A DNA stretch of 36,281 bases from Pedobacter hiemivivus (GTDB lineage Bacteria; Bacteroidota; Bacteroidia; Sphingobacteriales; Sphingobacteriaceae), in contig NZ_SJSM01000036.1 in assembly GCF_004331685.1 (NCBI RefSeq), positions 1 through 36,281 of the forward strand, read 5' to 3'. The notes beneath the pieces are model-generated. The model did no database searches. It saw only the letters and a program-made list of their open reading frames with translations, and had not been told where the DNA came from. The stretch's first letter is position 1. Every line of letters begins with the position of its first letter. The position numbers and the translations under genes are program-made. Below are positions 8,516-16,122 of the stretch, piece by piece.

Positions 8516-9541
8516 ATGAAAAAAACGCCATCAATAAGCACCTATGCAATGATTGCGATAATGCTTTTTCTTTTTAATGCTTGTAAAAAAGACGATGCAG
8601 TAAACACCGCTCCGCCAACATTAACTGAAGTCACCAACTTAGTGGATAGAAATACACCGTTAACAATTGTAGATTATGGAGAATGGATCTCGATTAAAGG
8701 AACAAATCTAAGCACCACATACAAAGTCGATTTTAATGGGACTTTAGCTGCAGATTCCCTGATTTATGGAGACGACAACACCATTACCGTAAAAATTCCA
8801 GCACAGCTAACAGATCTCCTCAATAATCCGATAACAGTCACTACCAAATATGGCTCAGCCACTTTAAACTTCCAAATTAAGCAACCAGCACCCAAAATAT
8901 CAAGCTTTGACCCTCCAGCAGGTCTACCAAATGATCTAATAACCATTAAAGGCGACTATTTTACAGGAGTAACAGCCGTTAAATTCGAAACAACTTCGGT
9001 GCCTATTGTGTCCAGCACGCAAACAGAAATAAAAGTAAAAATACCAGTAGGTTTTGCTTCGGGCTATATTTTTGTTACCACACCAATGGGAACCATAAAA
9101 TCTACAAATGTATTTGGTTTAAAAGCTACCATATTTGATGATGCAATGGCACCCGGCTGGTCAAACACCTCTTACAGCAACACTTACGACATGACCCAGA
9201 CCACCATCATCCGACGGGGAACGAAAGCCATTGTAAATAAATTTACCGTCGGTTTTGGTGCCATCAGATTTACAAAAGCCGCACCGGCTTTTAGTACCAC
9301 AGGCTATAGTGGTGTTAAAATTTCTATTTATGGAGGCGCTGGAACAGCAGGCAAAAAAGTGAGGATTTCATTCACCCCAGCAGCTAGCACTTTCGATTTG
9401 ATTTTAACTGAAGGCAGCTGGACAGATTACCAGATTCCATTTACAAATCTGGGAAACCCGGCTAGTATGACGGCTATTACTTTCCAGGAATTCAGCGGAC
9501 TCCTCTCTCAGATCTATGTAGACGATGTAGGCTTCTATTAA
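8516..9541 (+). CDS. IPT/TIG-domain surface glycan-binding lipoprotein
   Basis: The product is 341 residues. A lipoprotein signal ends in LFNACKK (Cys ~23). Two IPT/TIG immunoglobulin-like domains follow, at about 40-123 (DYGEWISIKGTNLSTTYKVDFNG) and 126-205 (KISSFDPPAGLPNDLITIKGDYFTGVTAVKF). The C-terminal ~135 residues look like a jelly-roll carbohydrate-binding module, ending in ITFQEFSGL...IYVDDVGFY. It sits where SusE/F-type surface glycan-binding proteins are encoded, between SusD and the mannanase gene. TIG-domain binding proteins of this form occur in mannan loci of Bacteroidota, so I infer that it holds mannan at the cell surface. No enzymatic motif is visible. Confidence 0.8.
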   Translation: MKKTPSISTYAMIAIMLFLFNACKKDDAVNTAPPTLTEVTNLVDRNTPLTIVDYGEWISIKGTNLSTTYKVDFNGTLAADSLIYGDDNTITVKIPAQLTDLLNNPITVTTKYGSATLNFQIKQPAPKISSFDPPAGLPNDLITIKGDYFTGVTAVKFETTSVPIVSSTQTEIKVKIPVGFASGYIFVTTPMGTIKSTNVFGLKATIFDDAMAPGWSNTSYSNTYDMTQTTIIRRGTKAIVNKFTVGFGAIRFTKAAPAFSTTGYSGVKISIYGGAGTAGKKVRISFTPAASTFDLILTEGSWTDYQIPFTNLGNPASMTAITFQEFSGLLSQIYVDDVGFY

Positions 9542-9550
9542 CTTTTATAT

Positions 9551-10690
9551 ATGAAATTGAACAAGATTCTTTTAACTATCATTTTATTCAGCCGATGCTT
9601 AATCGCCAGCGACCTGGTAAACGCACAATCGTTAAGTGATAAAGCAGCCAGTAAAGAAACTGTTGCCCTATATAAAAACCTTCACAAATTAAGCCTGCAA
9701 CACACCATATTTGGTCACCAGGATGACTTAGCTTATGGTGTAACTTGGAAATATATAGAAGGCAAAAGTGACATTAAAGATGTGGTTAACGATTACCCAG
9801 GTATCTATGGATGGGATTTAGGTCGCATTGAGCATGATTCGTTTAAAAATATTGACGGTGTTCCATTTGACAAAATCCGCAAGTATATTCAAGACGGATA
9901 TAAAAAAGGAGCTGCCATCACCTTAAGCTGGCATTTTGATAATCCCTTAACTGGAGGATCATCCTGGGATACAACCAAAAATTCTGTTGCTACAATTTTG
10001 CCCGGAGGCGCAAAACATCAACTTTATATTTCCTGGCTTGACAAGGCCGCGAAATTTATTTCCAGCCTAAAAGGAGACCAACAGGAAGCCATTCCGATTC
10101 TTTTCCGCCCATTTCATGAAGTATCTGGAAATTGGTTTTGGTGGGGAAGAAACTGCAGCAGCCCCGCAGAAATAAAGAAAGCCTGGCAATTTACGGTCGA
10201 CTACCTGAATAACACCAAGAAATTACATAACCTCATTTTTGTTTATAACACCAATGGCTTTGCGAACGAACAGGAGTTTTTGAAATACTACCCTGGTGAT
10301 GATGTCGTTGATGTAGTCAGTTTTGACCTCTATCAATTCGAAAACCAGGGAAAAGAAGCATTTATAAATGCAGTACGAAATGACCTGGACATACTCAGCA
10401 AAATTGCGAGACAAAGAAACAAGTTAGCCGCATTTGCCGAAACAGGATATGAGGCGGTCCCAGATGCAACCTGGTGGACCGGAACCTTGTGGCCAGCCAT
10501 TAAGGACTACCCACTGTCTTACGTTTTGGTTTGGCGCAATGCAGGATATATGCCATCGACGAAAAAAATGCACTATTACGCGCCATTCGAAGGGCAAATT
10601 TCAGCACCCGACTTTAAAAAGTTCTATCAGAATAAAAGGATCCTATTTGAAAAGACAATAGGTACAAAAAAAATATACCAGCCAAACTAA
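9551..10690 (+). CDS. GH26 beta-mannanase / mannobiohydrolase
   Basis: The product is 379 residues. The signal peptide probably ends at VNAQ (residue ~26); Cys16 follows FSR and is not in a good lipobox, so a periplasmic location is more likely than a surface anchor. The GH26 fold is evident from IFGHQDD, SWHFDNPLTGG, and the two catalytic motifs RPFHEVSGNWFWWG (acid/base Glu190) and AAFAETGYE (nucleophile Glu296), 106 residues apart as usual in the family. It cleaves beta-1,4-mannan or manno-oligosaccharides. Given the symporter, epimerase and mannosylglucose phosphorylase genes that follow, mannobiose is the probable product. The stop is one nucleotide before the next start codon, so the genes are probably translationally coupled. 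Confidence 0.92.
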   Translation: MKLNKILLTIILFSRCLIASDLVNAQSLSDKAASKETVALYKNLHKLSLQHTIFGHQDDLAYGVTWKYIEGKSDIKDVVNDYPGIYGWDLGRIEHDSFKNIDGVPFDKIRKYIQDGYKKGAAITLSWHFDNPLTGGSSWDTTKNSVATILPGGAKHQLYISWLDKAAKFISSLKGDQQEAIPILFRPFHEVSGNWFWWGRNCSSPAEIKKAWQFTVDYLNNTKKLHNLIFVYNTNGFANEQEFLKYYPGDDVVDVVSFDLYQFENQGKEAFINAVRNDLDILSKIARQRNKLAAFAETGYEAVPDATWWTGTLWPAIKDYPLSYVLVWRNAGYMPSTKKMHYYAPFEGQISAPDFKKFYQNKRILFEKTIGTKKIYQPN

Positions 10691-10691
10691 C

Positions 10692-12518
10692 ATGAAACTA
10701 CAACTGATAGATATTTTAATTCTCCTAACCTATTTAGTCACCATGGTGCTCATTGGCTTTTACATGAGAAACAAGGCGAAACAGGACAAAGAGAGCTACT
10801 TAATGGGTGGTAAAAAATTACCCTGGTACATGCTTGGGCTCAGTGATGCCAGCGATATGTTTGACATCAGTGGCACCATGTGGATGGTTGCCCTTTGTTT
10901 TGTATATGGTTTCAAAAGCATTTGGATTCCCTGGTTATGGCCTGTTTTTAATCAGGTCTTTATGATGATGTTTTTATCAAAGTGGCTCAGAAGGTCTAAT
11001 TCCACAACCGGGGCAGAATGGTTAAAAACCAGGTTTGGCTTAACGGGTAAGGGTGTTAAAGGTTCACATATCATCGTGATTGCATTTGCATTAATTAGTT
11101 GTTTAGGTTTTTTGGCCTACGGCTTTGTTGGCTTAGGTAAGTTCGTCCAGGTTTTCATTCCCTGGGATGTCGTAAAAGATTATGTTCCTTTTGCTATTGC
11201 CGACAAATATGTTCCGCATTTCTATGGTATTGTATTTACCCTGTTTGCCATGTTTTATTCTATTATTGGCGGTATGCACAGCATTGTGCTTGGAGATGCG
11301 ATTAAATACCTGATCATGACTATTGCCTGTGTTGCCATAGGCATTATTGCTGTGCAGCACTTGCATGGACAAACCTTAAATGTACCAGAGGGATGGAGCG
11401 ACCCGTTCTTTAGCTGGGAGTTAAATCTTGATTGGAGTAAAATAGCTGCTGATGCCAATAAAAAAATTGCAGATGACGGATTTAGTCTGTTCGGCATTTT
11501 CTTTATGATGATGCTGATGAAGGGCATATTCGCGTCCCTTGCCGGACCGGCACCAAACTACGATATGCAAAAAGTACTCAGCACGCGCAGCCCGAAAGAG
11601 GCCAGCAAAATGACCGGCTTTGTAAGTATCATATTATTGCCCATCCGATACTCGATGATCACCGGCCTAACTGTTCTGGCCCTGCTTTATTATAATCAGC
11701 TTTACTTGAAAGGCCCAGATGGTGTAGCAGATTTTGAAAGAATTTTGCCGGCAACCATTAACAATTTTTTACCTGTTGGCGTTTTGGGATTGGTAGTCAC
11801 AGGCTTGCTCGGTGCTTTTATGGGAACTTTTAGCGGAACCCTAAATGCCGCACAAGCCTATATTGTGAACGATATCTATTTAAAATATGTCAACCCTAAC
11901 GCCCCTACCAAAAAGATCATATCGATGAACTACATTGTGGGCATTGTGGTAGTCGCAGTAGGCATTTTCTTTGGCTTTATGGCCAACAATGTCAACGACA
12001 TCTTACAGTGGATAGTTGGGGGATTATATGGTGGCTATGTGGCTGCAAATTGCTTAAAATGGTACTGGTGGCGCTTTAATGCCAATGGCTTTTTCTGGGG
12101 GATGACGGTTGGTGTTAGCGTGGCATTGCTGATGCCCTACCTCACAACGGGTTTGCCGCTATACTGGTGGCCCTTGCTTTTTGTTTTGTCATTCATTGGC
12201 TGTTTAATCGGCACCTACACCGCGCCAGCCACTGATACGGAAGTACTAAAATCATTTTATAAAAATGTTAGGCCCTGGGGATTTTGGGAGCCCATCCATG
12301 CATTAGTAGCCGAGGAAGATCCCAGCTTCCGGGCCAACAAGAACTTTAAACTGGATATGTCTAACGTAGTACTGGGCATTATAGCCCAGCTTTGCTTAAC
12401 CATTTTCCCAATGTATTTGATTACAGGAATGTATGGCCTGCTATGGATTACAGTAGTCATTTTAACGGTAATCATCCTTATTTTAAAAAGAACTTGGTGG
12501 AATAGACTAGAAGATTAA
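10692..12518 (+). CDS. Sodium:solute symporter family transporter, probable mannobiose importer
   Basis: The product is 608 residues with about 14 hydrophobic segments, starting LIDILILLTYLVTMVLIGFYM. It belongs to the sodium:solute symporter (SSS) superfamily, judged by the SYLMGGKKLPWYMLGLSDASDMFDISG region and the long Gly-rich helix pattern. It should move a sugar across the inner membrane with sodium. In the mannan pathway described for Bacteroides fragilis a symporter of this kind is encoded with GH26, epimerase and GH130 genes, so mannobiose is the likely cargo. The gene begins one nucleotide after the mannanase stop and is followed after 9 nt by the phosphorylase gene. The substrate is inferred from context. 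Confidence 0.85.
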   Translation: MKLQLIDILILLTYLVTMVLIGFYMRNKAKQDKESYLMGGKKLPWYMLGLSDASDMFDISGTMWMVALCFVYGFKSIWIPWLWPVFNQVFMMMFLSKWLRRSNSTTGAEWLKTRFGLTGKGVKGSHIIVIAFALISCLGFLAYGFVGLGKFVQVFIPWDVVKDYVPFAIADKYVPHFYGIVFTLFAMFYSIIGGMHSIVLGDAIKYLIMTIACVAIGIIAVQHLHGQTLNVPEGWSDPFFSWELNLDWSKIAADANKKIADDGFSLFGIFFMMMLMKGIFASLAGPAPNYDMQKVLSTRSPKEASKMTGFVSIILLPIRYSMITGLTVLALLYYNQLYLKGPDGVADFERILPATINNFLPVGVLGLVVTGLLGAFMGTFSGTLNAAQAYIVNDIYLKYVNPNAPTKKIISMNYIVGIVVVAVGIFFGFMANNVNDILQWIVGGLYGGYVAANCLKWYWWRFNANGFFWGMTVGVSVALLMPYLTTGLPLYWWPLLFVLSFIGCLIGTYTAPATDTEVLKSFYKNVRPWGFWEPIHALVAEEDPSFRANKNFKLDMSNVVLGIIAQLCLTIFPMYLITGMYGLLWITVVILTVIILILKRTWWNRLED

Positions 12519-12527
12519 GAAAGACCT

Positions 12528-13700
12528 ATGAAAACGAATTTCGAACAACATATTGAACAACTAGCTAAAAACCAAAATGAGCTGATTAAAACCCCCAATC
12601 AAAAAATTGAGGCTGGGAATGGGTTATTCAATCGATATAAAAATCCGGTTTTAACTGCCGCTCATGTACCGTTTACCTGGAAATACGACCTTAACCCATT
12701 AACCAATCCTTACTTAATGGAACGGTTTGGCATCAATGCGGTATTAAATGCTGGTGCCATCAAATGGCAAAACAAGTACATTTTAATGGCCCGGGTAGAA
12801 GGTAAAGACAGAAAATCATTCTTCGCAATCGCCGAAAGTCCTAACGGAATTGATCATTTTAAATTTTGGGACTACCCGGTCATCATGCCAGAAACTGATG
12901 AATCAGATACTAATGTTTACGATATCAGGCTAGTTCAGCATGAAGATGGTTGGATTTATGGATTATTCTGCACAGAAAGAAGAGACCCAACAGCGCCCGA
13001 AGGGAATCAATCGGCAGCGATAGCACAATGCGGAATTGCAAGAACAAAAAACTTGATCGATTGGGAAAGATTAGCCGATTTCAAAACTGAATCTCCACAG
13101 CAGCGAAATGTAGTTTTACATCCCGAATTTGTAAATGGAAAATATGCATTCTATACCCGACCACAAGATAGTTTTATTGAAGCAGGCAAAGGTGGCGGCA
13201 TCGGCTTTGGCTTATCCGCATCTATAGAAAATGCAATTGTCGAGAACGAAACTGTCATTGATAAAAAAGTATACCATACGATTTCAGAGGCTAAAAACGG
13301 ACAAGGCCCCGCCCCTATTAAAACACCTAAAGGCTGGCTACATCTTGCTCATGGGGTTAGAAGCACCGCAGCTGGGTTAAGATATGTGTTGTATATGTTT
13401 ATGACCGACTTAAACGATTTAACCAAAGTCACACATAAGCCAGGAGGCTATTTTTTGGCACCAGAAGGTGAAGAAAGAATAGGTGATGTATCTAATGTAG
13501 TTTTTAGCAACGGTTGGATCGCAGATGACAATGGAACTGTTTTTATCTATTACGCTTCTTCAGATACCAGATTGCATGTTGCTACAAGTACCATTCAACA
13601 GTTACTGGATTATGTAATCCATAACCCCGAGGATGGACTAAGGTCTGCCGCTTCTGTTGAAACCATCATCAACATTATAGACCGAAATAAAAGCGTATGA
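12528..13700 (+). CDS. GH130 4-O-beta-D-mannosyl-D-glucose phosphorylase
   Basis: The product is 390 residues with no signal peptide, so it is cytoplasmic. It has the five-bladed propeller features of GH130 family 1: INAVLNAGAIKWQNKYILMARVEG, the YDIRLVQHEDG segment with the probable general acid Asp132, and the C-terminal VSNVVFSNGWI block. The reaction is beta-1,4-mannosylglucose plus phosphate to mannose-1-phosphate plus glucose. Its length and the position of the Asp match mannosylglucose phosphorylases. The overlap of its TGA with the ATG of the epimerase gene (ATGA at 13697-13700) couples the two consecutive steps: the epimerase makes the substrate that this enzyme splits. Confidence 0.9.
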   Translation: MKTNFEQHIEQLAKNQNELIKTPNQKIEAGNGLFNRYKNPVLTAAHVPFTWKYDLNPLTNPYLMERFGINAVLNAGAIKWQNKYILMARVEGKDRKSFFAIAESPNGIDHFKFWDYPVIMPETDESDTNVYDIRLVQHEDGWIYGLFCTERRDPTAPEGNQSAAIAQCGIARTKNLIDWERLADFKTESPQQRNVVLHPEFVNGKYAFYTRPQDSFIEAGKGGGIGFGLSASIENAIVENETVIDKKVYHTISEAKNGQGPAPIKTPKGWLHLAHGVRSTAAGLRYVLYMFMTDLNDLTKVTHKPGGYFLAPEGEERIGDVSNVVFSNGWIADDNGTVFIYYASSDTRLHVATSTIQQLLDYVIHNPEDGLRSAASVETIINIIDRNKSV

Positions 13701-14887
13701 ATTCCGCAGCTTTAGCGACTTATAAATCTGAGATAGCCATTGAATTATCTGACATCCTGGAGTGGTGGATGACTTATATGGTTGATCATGAAAACGGGGG
13801 ATTTTATGGAAAGGTAGATGATGGTAATTTGGCGACACCAACTGCAGCGAAGGGACTGGTCTTAAACTCCAGAATTCTTTACACCTTTTCCTCGGCCTAC
13901 TTGTTAAATCGGAAAGAAGAGTACTTGGCTATCGCCAATAGGGCTTTTGATTATTTAACCACTTATTTTTTAGATGAAGAAACCGGAGGATTTTACTGGT
14001 CGGTAGATTTTAACGGCCACAGGTTAGACGACAAAAAACAGGTTTACGGACAAGCATTTGTAATCTACGCGCTTGCTGAGTACATTAAGATTACCCCAAA
14101 TGAAAAAGCTTTAGTTCTAGCTAAAAATACTTTTGAACTATTGGAACAACATAGCTTTGATCCGATCAATACCGGTTATATTGAAGCCTTAACCAAAGAC
14201 TGGAAGACGATTGAAGACCTCCGGCTGAGTGATAAAGATCAGAATGAAAAGAAATCGATGAACACACATCTACATGTGATTGAGGCCTACACTAATTTAT
14301 ATTCGGTTTGGAAAAATGAAAAACTAAAACTCGCCATAAAGCGCTTGCTTTCTAATTTTAAAGACCATATTATAGATAAAGTGCATTACCACCTACAATT
14401 GTTTTTCACAGAAACCTGGGATGTTAAATCTACATTGGTTTCTTTTGGTCATGACATCGAAGCCTCCTGGCTATTACAGGAGGCCGCAACCCTCATCGCA
14501 GATGAAATGGAGATAAAAGCTTTTAAGCACATTGCGCTGCAGCTTAGTAATGCAGCTTTAAAGGGCTTAGATAAAAGCGATGGCCTCTTGCATGAATTTG
14601 ATTACAAAACAGCTCAGTGGTCAAAAGAAATGCACTGGTGGCCACAAGCAGAAGCTATGGTTGGCTTTTTGAATGCCTGGCAAATAAATGGTGATCAAAA
14701 ATTCTTACTCCAATCTTTCAAAAGCTGGTCTTTTATAAAAAACTCCCTTAAAAGCAAAAAAGGAGAATGGCATTGGGGTATCCAAAGCGATTACTCATTG
14801 ATACAAGGAGAAGATAAAGCTGGCTTCTGGAAATGTCCCTACCATAATGGCAGAGCTTGTATCGAAATTATCAAAAGATTAAAATAG
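13697..14887 (+). CDS. Cellobiose 2-epimerase (AGE family), mannobiose to mannosylglucose
   Basis: The product is 396 residues, cytoplasmic, with the alpha/alpha-barrel pattern of N-acylglucosamine 2-epimerase/cellobiose 2-epimerase. Diagnostic segments are NTHLHVIEAYTNLY, FGHDIEASWLL, KEMHWWPQAEAMVGF and the C-terminal GFWKCPYHNGRACIEI, which carry the conserved catalytic histidines and the CPYHN.R motif of cellobiose 2-epimerases. It would epimerise the reducing-end mannose of mannobiose to glucose, giving mannosylglucose for the overlapping upstream GH130 gene. It is the last gene of the operon. No strong terminator follows; a short AGGGC/GCCCT hairpin at 14886-14901 is the only candidate. 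Confidence 0.92.
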   Translation: MNSAALATYKSEIAIELSDILEWWMTYMVDHENGGFYGKVDDGNLATPTAAKGLVLNSRILYTFSSAYLLNRKEEYLAIANRAFDYLTTYFLDEETGGFYWSVDFNGHRLDDKKQVYGQAFVIYALAEYIKITPNEKALVLAKNTFELLEQHSFDPINTGYIEALTKDWKTIEDLRLSDKDQNEKKSMNTHLHVIEAYTNLYSVWKNEKLKLAIKRLLSNFKDHIIDKVHYHLQLFFTETWDVKSTLVSFGHDIEASWLLQEAATLIADEMEIKAFKHIALQLSNAALKGLDKSDGLLHEFDYKTAQWSKEMHWWPQAEAMVGFLNAWQINGDQKFLLQSFKSWSFIKNSLKSKKGEWHWGIQSDYSLIQGEDKAGFWKCPYHNGRACIEIIKRLK

Positions 14888-14901
14888 GGCAAGGCAGCCC
14901 T
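14886..14901 (+). terminator. Weak hairpin at end of the mannan operon
   Basis: AGGGC (14886-14890) can pair with GCCCT (14897-14901) across a 6-nt loop, directly overlapping the epimerase stop. The sequence that follows is only partly T-rich, so it is a poor intrinsic terminator. Some plus-strand transcription may run into the convergent phyH gene. Confidence 0.3.
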
Positions 14902-14979
14902 AATATTCCCGTTTATGTTTAGCATTAACTCCATAAACACCAAAGCGCCCCTAGTTTTCGTAGAAAATGAGCGTAGAGA

Positions 14980-15702
14980 TTACTGCAAATCTACTCGCTC
15001 TACCCATTTTAAATCCTCATGCAGCTCTTGATTACAAAATTCAATATGGATCACTCTCCGCTTATTATTAGTAGTAGTACGGCTAGAGCTATGCAACAAC
15101 AACGGCTTCATGATCATTACACCTCCTTTAGGAACGTCGCAAATATATTCGGTCTCATTTGACCAGTCAATGTCTTCAGCTCTATAGACACCTTTTAAAT
15201 GAGAGCCAGGCACAACCTTTAATGCCCCATTATTTTCATCCGTATCATCAAGATGAATACGAACGGTATATATCTGCTTTAAAATATCCAACGGTGGCTG
15301 AACCGAAAATTGATCTTGTTTTACTGTCCACTTACTGTAATCGTCAAGTTCTACCTTCGTGTCCACCGATATTGTCAAATCCTGATGATAGGAAACGAAC
15401 CAGTTAGATTGTTCCGGCTTATCGAAATAAATAGATTTTACAACAAAGTAATCTGAACCAAAAAGATTATGAATGAGAAGCTTAAATTCATCATTAAGAA
15501 TTAGCTTACCTATTTCAGGTACTTCCTTTAAAAATTGCCTGATTGCAAATAGATCAGCGGATTTTCTGAATGTTTTTCTGGAAGTATCAGCTTGATTAAT
15601 TAGCTCGAGAATTTTTTCAATCTCACCATCTGAAAACACATTATTAATGGTCACAAAGCCTGTGTCCACAATTTGAGTCCTATACATATTAACATCTGCC
15701 AT
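14980..15702 (-). CDS. Phytanoyl-CoA dioxygenase-like Fe(II)/2-oxoglutarate oxygenase
   Basis: The product is 240 residues from the ATG at 15702; another ATG at 15687 is possible and an upstream TTG at 15729 is unlikely. It is a PhyH-family oxygenase. The iron-binding HxD lies in FVSYHQDLTI, and the distal His in PLLLHSSSRTT is followed by an Arg in NKRRVIHIEF that would hold 2-oxoglutarate. NGALKVVPGSHLKG is also typical of the family. The substrate is unknown; PhyH-like proteins in Bacteroidota act on many small molecules. It is convergent with the mannan operon. A 42-bp segment of its coding end (15014-15055) is repeated behind the AraC gene at the other edge of that locus. Confidence 0.85.
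   Translation of the reverse strand: MADVNMYRTQIVDTGFVTINNVFSDGEIEKILELINQADTSRKTFRKSADLFAIRQFLKEVPEIGKLILNDEFKLLIHNLFGSDYFVVKSIYFDKPEQSNWFVSYHQDLTISVDTKVELDDYSKWTVKQDQFSVQPPLDILKQIYTVRIHLDDTDENNGALKVVPGSHLKGVYRAEDIDWSNETEYICDVPKGGVMIMKPLLLHSSSRTTTNNKRRVIHIEFCNQELHEDLKWVERVDLQ
15014..15055 (+). repeat. 42-bp direct repeat, right copy
   Basis: This copy lies inside the phyH-like gene, covering the codons for VIHIEFCNQELHE. It matches 2497-2538 at 39 of 42 positions in the same orientation. Beyond the repeat the two sites have no visible similarity, so each edge is sharp. Confidence 0.8.
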
Positions 15703-15754
15703 GCTAACGAATATACAGATAGAATCCAAATATTCGGGAGAGCGTTCGAAATAA

Positions 15755-15788
15755 AAAAACCTGCAAATCTTATAATAAGCAGGTTTTT
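15755..15788. terminator. Terminator after the tRNA-Asp pair
   Basis: A 10-bp perfect stem, AAAAACCTGC (15755-15764) with GCAGGTTTTT (15779-15788), has a 14-nt loop and A/T tracts on both sides. On the minus strand it ends the tRNA transcript about 20 nt after the second tRNA. Confidence 0.85.
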
Positions 15789-15807
15789 AATATTTTGTCT
15801 AATCTTG

Positions 15808-15881
15808 CGGACCGGACGGGACTCGAACCCGCGACCTCCGCCGTGACAGGGCGGCATTCTAACCAGCTGAACTACCGGTCC
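15808..15881 (-). tRNA. tRNA-Asp (GTC), second copy in transcription order
   Basis: The 74-nt cloverleaf has acceptor arms GGACCGG and CCGGTCC with G as discriminator base, anticodon loop CTGTCAC (anticodon GTC, Asp), and T arm GCGGGTTCGAGTCCCGT. It is identical to the copy at 15956-16029. The 3' CCA is not encoded. Confidence 0.97.
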
Positions 15882-15930
15882 GTTTTCCTTTTCAGGAGGG
15901 CTTAGAATATAGCTTCTAAAGGCTTCAATA

Positions 15931-15954
15931 AAAAACACTCTGTTGAGTATTTTT
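15931..15954. terminator. Hairpin between the two tRNA-Asp genes
   Basis: AAAAACACTC (15931-15940) pairs with GAGTATTTTT (15945-15954) except for one mismatch, with a 4-nt loop. It begins one nucleotide after the 3' end of the first tRNA. It could be a partial terminator or a processing signal. No obvious separate promoter is seen for the second tRNA, so some read-through is expected. Confidence 0.55.
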
Positions 15955-15955
15955 G

Positions 15956-16029
15956 CGGACCGGACGGGACTCGAACCCGCGACCTCCGCCGTGACAGGGC
16001 GGCATTCTAACCAGCTGAACTACCGGTCC
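15956..16029 (-). tRNA. tRNA-Asp (GTC), first copy in transcription order
   Basis: It is a 74-nt sequence identical to the copy at 15808-15881: acceptor GGACCGG/CCGGTCC, anticodon GTC in loop CTGTCAC. It is the first gene after the stable-RNA promoter at 16067-16097. Confidence 0.97.
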
Positions 16030-16066
16030 GTTTTCCCTTTGCTTTCTTTCGTCCGTTTCGGGATTG

Positions 16067-16097
16067 CAAATATAGAGCGTTTATTTATATTTACAAA
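16067..16097 (-). promoter_or_regulatory. tRNA-Asp promoter (Bacteroidota -33/-7 type)
   Basis: On the minus strand TTTG (16097-16094), a 19-nt spacer and TATATTTG (16074-16067) fit the consensus exactly. The -7 box and the bases after it (TTTGCAATCCCGAAAC) match the rRNA promoter (TTTGCAATCCCAAAC) apart from a one-base difference at the same place, so both may share control of stable-RNA synthesis. Confidence 0.85.
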
Positions 16098-16122
16098 CTA
16101 TTTTTTAAATAACTGTAACTAC

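Noticed and set aside
14969..15000. Imperfect hairpin GAGC-GTAGA / TCTAC-TC-GCTC at the end of the phyH-like gene
   Set aside because: It overlaps the coding end, has a bulge and lacks a T tract on either side, so it is not supported as a terminator.
15541..15555. GATTGCAAAT inside the phyH-like gene resembling the stable-RNA promoter core
   Set aside because: It is within coding sequence and has no TTTG box at the right spacing.
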